Positions 12,301 through 23,828 of a stretch of DNA of 64,000 nt are shown one piece after another. Every line of letters starts with the position of its first letter. The stretch's first letter is position 1. Below the pieces are notes generated by a model. The model worked only from the letters and a program-made list of their open reading frames with translations. It was not told where the DNA came from and searched no databases. The DNA comes from Manduca sexta (taxonomy: Eukaryota > Arthropoda > Insecta > Lepidoptera > Sphingidae). The translations under genes were made by a program, and so were the position numbers. Location of the stretch: positions 8,515,826 to 8,579,825 of the forward strand of contig NC_051140.1 of assembly GCF_014839805.1 (NCBI RefSeq), read 5' to 3'.

Positions 12301-13424
12301 AACACATTTCAAATATTTAGTTTTTGACTGCTATCATTAAAGAATTCCAAATTCAAATATCTGGAGAACTCAGCCAAATATGTCGAACTATAACCGAAGA
12401 CTGTGATTAGCCAAGTCGAGCAGTCGTGCGCTGTGTTTCCACTCGACATGTGACTAATGTCACTTATTAGTTCTGAATAGTATCTAACGCAATTTGTTTT
12501 AAGGCTGGCCTTGACTGCGTTCTGTATGCCAATGCACTCGATGTACTAAATATCGTTGCGTTCACTTACAATTGTTTCGTTTTCTGATTGTATCGTGTCG
12601 TGACTTATTATATCATATTTTTTTTAGTAAAGGCCGATTTACAATTCAACAAGTGTAGTGGCGAGTTACTTGCAATCATGAACAGATAAGTAAAAACGGT
12701 TGGACGCGATCCAGCGAGTTGTCACGTATGATTTTTAGTTTTGTCAAGTTGGCAATTTTGTACTGTTTACTCTACTGTACCTTTTGGAATGGATATTAGA
12801 TATTAGAAAATTGTATTGAATAGCCTTTAAGTCTCGTGATACCGTTCACGAGCTGAAAATTGTCTGACCTTTAGATCTTGTGATACCGGCTGGATGTCCG
12901 GTTGCATTTACTCGCTGGGCTAATTATAATAGTTATTTATAGTTGTATGTAAGAATTTTTATCCTTATAATAAATTATTTCTGTTCATCTCTATCAAGTT
13001 TTTACACTCATGATGATTTATTCATGGGTTCATTTTTAAAGGACAAATGATCGCAATTATTTTGACATGACCTGACTTCCTAGTAGAGATATACTTACTG
13101 GGAATTCGTAATCAAAATTATCAGCAATAAATTAGGTTGTTATAACATAATGTGAAAGTAGGCTAAATATGATACTTAGTCGCCCTAAAATTTATGTGTA
13201 GCCAAACCAAGTCCAACACTTTCTTACGCAAGCCTCAGAATAAGCGCTTAGGCAGTAAGCCAAATCTACACTATATTAAATTCTAATGTCACGCCACAGG
13301 GGACATTTCTTATTATTCGATTCATCTTGTGATAGTATATCTTTATAGGACATCTAGTACATGACTACTACTTGAGCAGAAAGTAAAGCCATAAATGATA
13401 TTAGCTCGTTTCTTGTATTTACAC

Positions 13425-13560
13425 GCACACACACACACATTCACGCCTTTTATACATGAAGGGGTGGTAGGCAGAGGCGTAACTGGTGCACTTTCCGTTG
13501 TGTGTTTCCTTCCCATGATGTGATAGGGGGCGAGCCTATATGCCACATAGGGCATAAGAA
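13425..13560 (-). mobile_element. S1 SINE fragment
   Basis: Reverse-orientation 'cacgccttttatacatgaag', 'ggtaggcagaggcgtaactg' and a 'gatagggggcgagcctat' segment. Preceded by a short CA run. Confidence 0.65.
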
Positions 13561-16500
13561 ATCTGTTTGTTAATATACTTGGATGTTACCTTGTTATCCA
13601 CGTAATGCAGTTCTATGCAACAATCATAAATATGAACCTAAAATAGCGTGTCATTGCCATTTTAGATTTATAAATAATATCTATAATAAACTTGTACCTA
13701 CTGATTTATTTTCACATTTTTCAATTTCCGAAGTAACATCTGTATGCTCGTTTGCACACGCTCATACTGTTTGAGTGGTGTTAATAGCTTTCCATATAAA
13801 ACTACTATTTTTTGCAAGGGCAGTTTGTATATAGAATTACATCGGTCCTTGCTCTCTCGTACTTTTAGATAATACCAGCTGTGTACCAAATTTATCGATC
13901 AAACTTAAAGGATACAGTTAGGAAATCCGCTAGTCATTAGAATGTTGTTTTTAATGCTTGGGTAAATTGGAGTTATGAAAGATACCGCCTACAGCACAAA
14001 TAAAATGTTACAGACGTATGCTAGTTTTTGATGGATAATTTTGCTTTGTCTATATTTACTACTAAGCTGCAGCTTGTACTGCTAAGTATCATGCAAGCAT
14101 TATTTCTTCTGCTTTGAAGAATACTTTATTGGAATTATCTCCTGGGTATTTGGAAACTGTATTCTAAAATTTTAAGGTGATAAGTTTACTTTGAAAAGAT
14201 AAGTGTAATTTTAAAATTAATACTTAGTCAAAATTCACTTTACAATCAAAATCGAGCAATGCGACATTTCATTTCTAATAATACGTACACATTATTTTAA
14301 CAAAGTTATCATGAGCCTACATAAATATGTCGAATATTAAAAACATTTGGGACATACACTTTAAAGGCTCATTATGCTCATAATAATATACTCAAGATAT
14401 ACATTTGTCGTCATGTGTTATACTCATAGTCGTTTAGACGCAAAGCCTTGCAATTTGCATGGACAACTGTTGCAGCGTGGCAACAGTCTGCATCCACGAC
14501 CGTGTACACAACTAGTTTATGTACTAACCTAACCTTTATAAAGCTAAAATTATCGTACCACTTATGCATTGGGTACGGATTTTGATCGCTTGTAATGGCG
14601 GTTTGCGTGTGCCTATACCTGTTTCTTGACGTAGGCCAAGTAAAACATAAAAATATGGAAATTTGTTTGATAAAATTGCGTATTATGCTTAAATTATAAG
14701 CAGTTTCCTATTTTATAGGCTGTATTGGGGATTTGTAGGTATACCTCAATACATAATTAACTACGTGGATTCATAGATTCATATCAAATGAAAAGTATAT
14801 CAAATCGGAAATATCAAATCAGTTTTGCAAAATGGTCGATACAGCTTAGCAGAATTCTTCAAATCTTATCCTAAAGCTAGTTTTTATCGAAGCAAATAAA
14901 GTTAACTGATCTTCATTGCTCTTCATCACCTATGATGAAAAATTTATCAAGTTGTTACCAACCTCTATGGAAAGGAATAGTACATTTTTAACATCTGGAA
15001 TGCTCATTAAGTATATGTACGAAATATAACAGGAAAAGCTGACGGTTTACCTCGGATTCCAATCTGGTCTCGTCCTGAATGTACTGACTTATTTATACAG
15101 TAACTAAAACTACCTATCGTCTTGTCAATAACCTCTGTCCTATGGAGTCATTTAAAAATCCAATGTAAACTATGTTGACATACATATTGAGATATTTATT
15201 CATACTTGTGTGTAGACTGCAGACTATGTTCTACGTGTAATTTCCTCGGCTATGTGAGCTAATATCTACTTATATTTGTTTTCGGTCTGCAATCAGTATA
15301 TAAGAGATTTTAAATTTGCCACGAAGCTATAGTGAGTTTTTATTCTGATTAAAACTTCCTCCCACAGTTTTTAGGGAACATAGGTCCTATAATAATGGGC
15401 TGTTTAATGATCGTGTAATATACAATATTGCAATACATTACTGCATTATCTTTAGCCTTAATGTCCAACTATAACAAGTTTCTTGCTAACAACATCATTA
15501 ATCTACAATCCTTTCTTTTAAGGCCGGCGGGGCAATTATTATTCTTTAGGATTTCGGTGCATTTACATTAGCTGACATTAGCTTGTTTAGCGCCGCCGAC
15601 GGTCTACTATGAAGGATATTTAAAAAAATAATAGGTTAGCTATTAACACATACATTCTGAAGAGTTGAAATTGTCTCTATTAGGACAATTGCATTCACTA
15701 CGTTTTCACTACAAGCAAGTCTTTTATTTTTATTGCGCCTTTATGTAAGCCGTCTAATATCGCCTCTCTTCGTCTCGCTAGGAAAGTGTAATAAATAAGT
15801 GATTTCTTTTACGATCGTTAAAAAAATATCAAGTTCAAGCACTTGCGACTTTAATCAAACACTTCGATAGTAATGGCGATAGTGTGGAAGTATAACAAGG
15901 GTAAATTACATCAAATTGTTTATTTCTCTTATAAAATTCCTAAATCCGTTCTCTTTAGATATTTTGCATAAAGTTTCGGTAGTACCTGGATTTAAAAAAG
16001 TAACTCCAACGAGATAGGCTGCATGCGCAAATTTGGTTGGTTCTAATTTAGGCATATCAGCTTCTTTTAACGCATCTTAACCTTTTTGTCCTTAAAAATA
16101 CAGGGACGGTATTCGTGACATACTTACTAGCTGCTAAGTAAGATTGTAAGCATACAACCAGTATATATATTACCAAGATTCCAGTACTTTACTACTAGAT
16201 ATATATGAAGTGGGGTACAAAATTCTTCGGCCTGGCACATCGGCTCAATTTTAATCGTGCTATGTCACCGACCGAGTTTTTGTCACACGTAACTGATAAC
16301 CAGTCGAGTGAGTGTACAATCGCCAGCGATGTGGGTTGCCAAATCCGTGCACTAAGTTTGCACGTGTAGATAATTGAATTTGTGCTGCAGTATGCCTACT
16401 CTGAATATTAAATTGCACCAGGTTTATCATGTACTTGTATGTTCTTATTAATATTACTTTACTTGACCCATAAGGACAACGGATCATTGGCTGTATGGAA

Positions 16501-17407
16501 TTACAGTTGGATTGGATACTCAAATTTCGACCTTAACAGCATGAGATATAAGTATCACGTGTGCAGAGGTACCCGGGCTAAAGATCTCTGCAAAGGATAC
16601 TTAAGAATAGCGAAGACTGGTACGCAAGGACAGTCTTTGGAAAGTTAATTTACAACGAGAAGGTAACGCGATTGTTTCAAACAGTGTAGAAGATAATGGT
16701 CGGAGGTGCTAGGCGGTTTTATTTGTTAAGCAACGGTACGCCAAATTAGCAGCATGTAGCAATATGTCGTTATTTGCGAATTAGTCATGAAGAATTCTAT
16801 TGCCTTCAAATGACTTTGTTTAGAACACCTTGTTGTTTTCATTTTATTGGGCAAGAGATGTATGATTTTTTAAACTTTATTTCGAGATTCTTTTTGTATT
16901 TATTAATGAAATTTCAGACGTATCTGACGATAAATGAACTTTCCTGTCCATGAATATCCATAAATTATAATACACAATAGGTATTGTGAATGCGTTGCCG
17001 ACCTTTGACGAAACGAAAGGGAGGTTGGCAAAGGGAGGGGGATTTGGGCCTCCGGCGATCTCGCTTGCCGCAAGACACGGCAAAGCTGTTGCTTCATGCC
17101 CGTTTTTTGAAACGGCAGTAAAATTTTGGTCGGGCCGGCCTTAGTTAAATTTAACTACAGTGAGTCTACCCCACATATATTAATTATAGCACGTAACTTC
17201 TAGTTCTTCAAAAGCCTTTCCTATAAAAGAAGATTATATTTTTTATTCTGAAAACGTCTATTAAACATATATATAAAAATGGAGTTAGGTATGTGCCCAG
17301 TTAGTACACAGTAAACTAATTTTTAGACATATTTCCAACCCTTCGAATTTATTATTGCGACATCTCATTGTACAAACGCGGGACTGCTGTTCGCCTAAAG
17401 TGAATCT

Positions 17408-20400
17408 CTAACCGCTGAATAATACATCTATGAACCTTCGTTGGCAGGCTAAATAACGAAAATGTGCCGATTCCATACTAGAAGATGTAGAAGACGCAAA
17501 GTCGATTAGTATGTCAACATTTGATATGCTAAATTCATCATTTTTTTTCAGCCCTTGAGTCGTCCACTGCTGGACATAGGCCTCCCCCATTGAGCGCCAC
17601 AGGGACCGGTTCTGGGCCGCCCTCATCCATCGGACTCCGGCGACCCTGACCAGATCGTCGGTCCATCTCGTGGGGGGCCTGCCTACGCTGCGTCTCCCGG
17701 TTCGTGGTCGCCACTCCAGAACTTTTCTGCCCCAACGGCCATCAGTTCTACGAGCTATGTGCCCTGCCCACTGCCACTTGAGTTTCGCAACTCTAAGGGC
17801 TATTTCGGTTACTTTGGTTTTCCTGCGGATCACCTCGTTTGTGATTCGATCCCGCAAGGAAACTCCGAGCATAGCCCTCTCCATTGCCCTCTGAGTGACT
17901 TTCAACCTTCTGACAAGGCCCATAGTGAGCGACCACGTCTCACTTCCATATGTCATCACTGGCAACACACACTGGTCAAAGACTTTCGTCTTGAGACACT
18001 GCGGTATTCGGGACGAGAAGATGTGTCGGAGCCTCCCGAACGCTGCCCAGCCGAGTTGGATTCGACGAGTGACCTCTTTCTCGAAGTTGGACCTACCTAA
18101 TTGGACTGTTTGTCCCAGGTAGACGTACTCGTCGACAACTTCAAGTGTAGCGTCTCCTATCTTGACAGGGGTGGGTCTGACATGGTGGTTAGACATGACT
18201 TTTATCTTATCCATGTTCATTCTGAGACCCACTTGTTGGGAAACGCTATTGAGGTCATCGAGCATTGCGCTAAGGTCTTCTAGGGTCTCAGCCATGACTA
18301 CGATATCGTCGGCAAATCGAAGGTGAGTCAAATACTCGCCGTTGATGTTGATGCCGAGTCCTCTCCAGTCCAGAAGCTTGAAGACGTCTTCCAGTGCAGC
18401 GGTGAACAGTTTCGGAGATATTATATTTCCCTGTCTCACGCCACGCTGTAGCTGGATAGGTTTCGAGTACTGATCCTGGAGGCGGACTGACATGGTGGCG
18501 TTTTCGTATAGGCACTTCAACACTTCAATATACCGATAGTCAATTTGGCACCTCTGGAGAGACTGAAGCACTGCCCAGGTCTCGATCGAATCGAAGGCTT
18601 TCTCATAGTCCACAAACGCTAGACAGAGGGGCCGGTTATACTCCTCGGACTTCTGTATAACCTGCCGCAGCGTGTGTATATGGTCTATGGTACTATAGCC
18701 TTTTCGGAATCCGGCTTGTTCGTGAGGCTGGAAGTCATCGAGACTGTTAGCAAGACGATTCGTGATGACTCTCGAGAACAGCTTGTAGACGTGACTCAGG
18801 AGCGAGATGGGTCTGTAATTCTTTAAAAGGGTTTTATCGCCCTTTTTAAAGAAGAGCACCACCACGCTCCTGTGCCATGCCTGGGGCGTGGTACCCTCGT
18901 GAATGACGGAATTGAATAGTTTTTGGAGAGCCTCTAATATTGGCTGTCCGCCCGCTTTTAGAAGCTCTGCTGTTATTCCGTCATCACCCGGAGCCTTGTT
19001 GTTTTTCAGCTGCCCGAGAGCCATACTAATCTCGCACAGGTCGATGTCCGGGATGTCTTCGGTATAGTGTCGGATTAGTGGGGCTCTTGGATCTGTGGCC
19101 GCACTGCAAACAGGTCGTCGTGTTGACGTGTATAACTGTCCGTAGAACTTCTCTACCTCACCCATGAGCTCCGGTCGGGAAGATATAATCCTGCCGTCCT
19201 CGGTCTTCAGTTTGGTCAGCAGGCTTTGCCCAATGGACAGATCCCTGGCGAACACCTTAGAGCCCCTGTTCCGCTCAATAGCCTCTTCAACACATTTAGT
19301 GTTGAATTGGCGTATATCACGTTTCAGGGACTTACAGATCTGTCGATTGAGCCTCCGGCAGACTGTCACGTCACCAGAAGACTGCAGGACCATCTTGCGT
19401 CTTTCTACCATGAGCTGTAGGGTGGGATCTGAGATCTTTTGAGTTCTTTTTGGACGCTGGGTCTTAAAGAACTTAGACCCAGTCGTCTGGACAGTTTTCA
19501 CGAGCCTGTTGCTATACTCATCCACATCTACGCACTCACCTAAGCACTCGAAGCGGTTCCGGAGTTCGAGCTGAAAGCTCTCGGGGTTTTTGATATGGGC
19601 AGATGCTGGTCGGAGCATGGACTTCATCAGTCGAGACCTCTCAAGCGATACGTTAAGATTCAATGTGCCTCTTACCATTCGGTGATCACTCCCGGTTTTC
19701 ACCGCATTGATCACAGAGACATCATTGAATATACGCCGTTTGGTCGACATGATGAAGTCAATCTCATTTCTGGTAGCACCCTTGGGACTCAGCCAGGTCC
19801 ACTTGCGCTGACTACGCTTTTTGAAGAAGGAGTTCATCATAAAGAGTCCCTCCCTCTCCATGTAGTCGGCCAGCAGCTGACCCCGCGCGTTTCGTTGCCC
19901 ATACCCAAATTTCCCCATTTTCAGCTCGTTGCCGCTACGTGTGCCCAGTTTCGCGTTGAAGTCCCCCATAACAACGGTGAAGTAGGTCTGGGAGCTATGT
20001 ATAGCCCGAGATATATCCTCGTACATAGCCTCCACCTCATCATCGGAGTGTGCCGAGGTCGGGGCGTAGACCTGAATAACCTTCAGCGAATACCGTTTGG
20101 TGATTCTGAGTATCAGGTACGCCACCCTTGCCGACACACTCTCGATCTTCACGACGTTGTTTACGAGGGACTTGTGGATGATAAACCCGACACCACCTTG
20201 GGACTGCTGGTCGCCCTCCCGGAAATAGAACAGGTTACCTGACTTGAGGATTATCGAGTCCTCCCCCCTGCCTTCGGACTTCAGATAATCCTATAACGTC
20301 CCACCGTAACCTGCTCACTTCTTCCCTCCAGTTCGACTAACTTCTCGTCGGTCCGCAGTGTGCGCGTGTTATATGTTGCCAGGGCCAGTTTTCGTCGGTT

Positions 20401-20598
20401 GTGGTAGCCTGGTCTCTGCCGGGGATTCTTAGCACCCCTTGCCCCGCCGTTACCATGACCGCTACCGTAGCCAGGAATAGCGGGGCCGCCGGGGACTAGG
20501 GGCCGGTTTTTATGTGGCCTTACCATAGGGGGGTGTTTTGCCGTAATCGCCACGCTTGGCAGGCGGGTTGGCGATCGCAGTGGCGGAAGTCTCATCAC
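17408..20598 (-). pseudogene. RTE endonuclease-reverse transcriptase ORF, two frameshifts, read-through end
   Basis: The first segment starts at ATG 20598 and reads through a Pro/Gly-rich leader into LALATYNTRTLRTDEKLVEL, the start of an APE-type endonuclease. Frame breaks occur at about 20322-20328 and at about 20262-20268 (the latter in a G-run on the coding strand). After that, one frame stays open to 17408. Numbering from 20152, I see GDFNAKLG near residue 63, SDHRM near 155 (endonuclease), KAPGDDGI near 387, FVDYEKAFDS near 513 and FADD near 613 (reverse transcriptase catalytic motif), then a GRPPTRW tail. The frame has no stop inside the element: it runs through the A-tail and target-site duplication and adds about 42 host-encoded residues. 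It acts on genomic DNA by target-primed reverse transcription when intact; this copy is probably inactive. Confidence 0.9.
17526..17535. repeat. Target-site duplication, left copy (atgctaaatt)
   Basis: An exact 10-bp match to 20743-20752, flanking the RTE LINE on its 3' side. Confidence 0.85.
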
Positions 20599-20742
20599 AA
20601 GACGCTGCTGCCCGTCTTGTGTCTTGTCACTTCCTTCCGCCGTGTTGGAATGGTTTTACCGCCATTAGTCGGTGGACTACTTGCACTAGTGGTAGTGAGC
20701 ACCACTAGTGGGCGGTGGGGGTCGTCACGCCCCTACGCCTAA
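17536..20742 (-). mobile_element. RTE-clade LINE, near full length (3.2 kb)
   Basis: The element spans the interval between two perfect 10-bp direct repeats. On the minus strand it begins with a GC-rich 5' region, encodes an endonuclease-reverse transcriptase, and ends in an A-run followed by TGATG, typical of RTE tails. Its GC content contrasts with the AT-rich host. The intact duplication and few coding lesions indicate recent insertion. Confidence 0.92.
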
Positions 20743-20752
20743 ATGCTAAATT
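20743..20752. repeat. Target-site duplication, right copy (atgctaaatt)
   Basis: An exact 10-bp match to 17526-17535, flanking the RTE LINE on its 5' side. Confidence 0.85.
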
Positions 20753-21884
20753 AAACTACACATATATAAGTTTTAACTGGTACTGATTTTGAACATAGTA
20801 TTGTGTTTTAACTTCTAAACATAAAAATGTAAAATTGTATTAGGAATAAGTGTAGACATTACGGATATAAGGAAATGGTGAAAGTGTGAAGCCACCGCGC
20901 CGCGACGCTCGGTGCTATTACTGAGCCGATTAGCACAAAGTTGTTCAAGGTAATTTCACTGTCGCAGTGAACGATGTATATAATTATCTTGATTACCTAT
21001 TTTCTTGTTATTGATTGTGGTTTCTGCCGGGGGTATGCTCGAGCCATTGTCATTACTAATGATTTTTTGTGGTAACTAGTTGAAGTTTATATTTACTTAC
21101 CCTTAAATAATCTTGTCAATGAGCCACACACACGCCTTTTTTCTCCAAAGGGGTAAACAATGGGGAGACTTCAACACTGTAGTCCTATTGTAATACATAT
21201 CCGTCACCGAAACCTATGTCTTGTTAATGAAACATATATAATAATAATTATACAATTAATTAAGAACTCAGTTGGCGAGAAACTAGTGCATTTAAAATTA
21301 ATCTTAATATTTTTAATTAATTTGACACCACATAATACACTTACTCAATAAATACCAGATTAATCGAGCGACAGAAATGATAACATTATATCACTTTGGA
21401 ATAAATCAAAAAGTTACTTTGAATATAAAATTAGTTATTGTTTTCGAAATTGGTAATAACTTTCTAAATAATTTAGGAGTAATAAATAAAATCTTATAAT
21501 ATGCCTTAGGACAGACTAATAGCTTTATAACTGAGGATATCCTTTAGAAACAAGTCAAAGTTTCTTTTTTGTACAATGAATTATTAGAATTAGGCATCTT
21601 GGTATTTAATTAATTAATTACGGTAATTGTTAACATGCATAGACCAGTCCAAACCGATTAATCTATAATCTATAAGTTTATATTTTAAAAGGCTCTGACA
21701 GCAATTATTCATTTCAAATTTGTCCAATGATTGGCTAATTCAGATAAGACTGATCACATGCTTTAGTTATAAAAATAAAATTATATCACAGGGCGGCCAA
21801 GTGACAGTGCGTAACGAGTGTGTGTTGCAACAATTGCTCAAGAGAGAGGCGTGCCGGGTTCACTGGAGCAGACCGCACCCCGCT
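20753..21884. other. Intergenic, no gene seen
   Basis: AT-rich sequence with a fragment resembling the minus-oriented S1 SINE at about 21127-21200 ('cacacacgccttttttctcc'). The part from 21790 to 21884 becomes GC-richer as it approaches a TATA box. Confidence 0.5.
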
Positions 21885-21890
21885 TATAAA
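21885..21890 (+). promoter_or_regulatory. TATA box of an orphan plus-strand gene
   Basis: TATAAA in a GC-rich context (gcttataaaactg), 70 bp upstream of an ATG-containing short exon. Expected transcription start is near 21915. Confidence 0.55.
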
Positions 21891-21960
21891 ACTGTTACAT
21901 GACCGTATTGTGGACGTTGTTCCGTAATTGCCCTTGTGAACATTATATTGTGGTTTAATC

Positions 21961-21975
21961 ATGAAGTTAGTAAAG
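21961..21975 (+). CDS. Candidate first coding exon MKLVK with donor
   Basis: ATGAAGTTAGTAAAG is followed by gttaga, a plausible GT donor, giving MKLVK in phase 0. Short first exons encoding the basic start of a signal peptide are typical of insect cuticle and other secreted proteins. The partner exon is not identified: the nearest plus-strand exon continuing as a signal peptide in phase 0 is at 31759, across a 9.8-kb interval that contains an opposite-strand gene. It could instead belong to a small gene whose second exon I missed, or be chance. Confidence 0.4.
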
Positions 21976-21990
21976 GTTAGACCAAAAAAT

Positions 21991-23828
21991 CATTAATTTA
22001 AGCTACTTTTTTTTTTAATTACGTAATTTTTTTTTTATTATACGGAGGCAGACACAATGACAGTATATTTGATGGTAAGTGGACACGGTTGGCCATGGAT
22101 ATCACAATGCTTGGGGGCACAGCCAAGTCTCTGTCCACTGAATCTCTATATTCTTATAAGCGAAATCACCGATTCTTGTTTTACATCTTATTAGGTTTTT
22201 TAAAGAAAACTTATAAGAGTATGTTTAAGTAAATGACGAGACGAGAAATCTCAGATTATCACAAACACATCATCAAGCATTTATCTGCCAAGGGGTATGC
22301 ATAGGCGTAACCAGGGCACCCACTTTTCGCCAATGTGTTCTGTCCCATCATGTGAGCGAGCCTATCGCCATATCAGATTTCATTATTTTCGGAGCAGATT
22401 ATCGAGAGCTACTTAATTTTGAACTTTGAATTAAGAATCACTTTATGTCACTGTACCGCGCTAAACATTTTGATTAAAGGTATTCTCTTCAATAAACTTT
22501 CATTGAGTATCTATAAGTGAAGGTTGCGGAGGTCGCTTCAAGTGTTTATTTCATAATATTCGAGTGATAACTTATTAGACTACTAGATATACTTAAACTT
22601 TATACCATGATTTATTTAGAAGCAAAATTATCAGTGAAATTTGGCTTGTGTTTAGGCTTGTTAAATTATAATTCGACGAGGAGCGTTTACAGAGAAGTCG
22701 TGAAGCACGAGCAAATGTAATGATCGTAGTTATTCGTAGTTACTTCAGATTTATAGGTTGTACTTACACATTGTTTCAAATAACAAATATGTTTAGGATT
22801 TTAACGCTAATTCATATTTTAATTAAGTCGTTAACATTCTTGTTCGAAAGGTGGTCATATTATTATTGAACTGTCTGCCCTTTATAATTAATGTTGGCTT
22901 TATGTAATAAAACATCAATAAGGTACCAACTAAAAATGTTTCAAAATATCCAATTTATTTTATCAATATTCAACGCTTTCTTGCGTAAACCTTAGATTAA
23001 ATTAGGAGTGTAGGTACTTTAATTAAAATTTACCATTAGCATATCTGCTTTTATGATACTATGTTAATCTATTAGCACATTGACTATCAAGGTTAGTCTA
23101 TAGATACTAATCAAGTACTTATCTAACTAGTTCAAAAGAGTTGAATGTATGCATATTTGTAGTAGTACAAAGATATAAGTTTTAATTTTGTAACACTAAT
23201 TCATCATAGCGCAAATTGTAGTTTCTTTGACCACTTTATTTAATTTATTTTCTTAAATAACTTTAATTGTGTTGTTCACGTTTTGTAACAAATACTGTGA
23301 CGCATAATTACGTGACTTTTATGTACGTATTGAAAAATATTAGCAGCTATTACAAGAGTCTTTAGAAATTATATCTAGTATTTATAAAAAGAGTCTGAAA
23401 CTAGAGATGTGACGACAACCGTGTCAGTATTTGGAGCACGTCTCGAAAACTTTTTGTGCATCCGTAAAATTTATTTCGTTCCTAAATTTGGAAATGGTTG
23501 CAATAAAACAAGCACGTAAACAATTAAGTAAAAGTCGGAAGAGTTTGAAATTCTGAATTCGAATTGTTTTAAATAATTTATAATTAGCGAATTTGAATTG
23601 AGGTATTGAAATTCTTTTACTTAGTAGAACTTTTGCATAATATTCAATGATATTACAAAATGTACTTATGTAACACAACAATTATTGTCAAACCACAATA
23701 CGGATTATTATAAAAGAATATGAAATGAAACCAACAAACATTTTAAACTATTTTAATTTAAAAGTATAACAATAAAATCTAAAAGTATAACTAAATAAAT
23801 TACGTAACAGAAATCTTGTAGAGACGTT
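21991..23828. other. Intergenic or intronic, no exon identified
   Basis: AT-rich sequence with a minus-oriented S1 SINE fragment at 22270-22385 and a short repeat-like segment near 22070-22140. No exon following the MKLVK exon was convincing. Confidence 0.4.
22270..22385 (-). mobile_element. S1 SINE fragment
   Basis: Carries 'ggcgtaaccagggcacccac' and 'gtgagcgagcctatcgccat', matching in reverse the S1 copies at 446-662 and 27685-27815. Confidence 0.6.

Larger units (their letters stand above)
10889..17525. other. Long intergenic region, repeats only
   Basis: About 6.6 kb without a supported gene. It holds the R4 repeat (11245-11470), two minus-oriented S1 SINE fragments (12160-12300 and 13425-13560) and, near 17000-17140, a GC-richer repeat-like patch. 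Short ORFs are AT-rich chance frames. Distal enhancers could be present but cannot be recognised by eye. Confidence 0.5.

Noticed and set aside
19595..20242. 215-codon plus-strand ORF
   Set aside because: Antisense shadow of the LINE endonuclease coding sequence.
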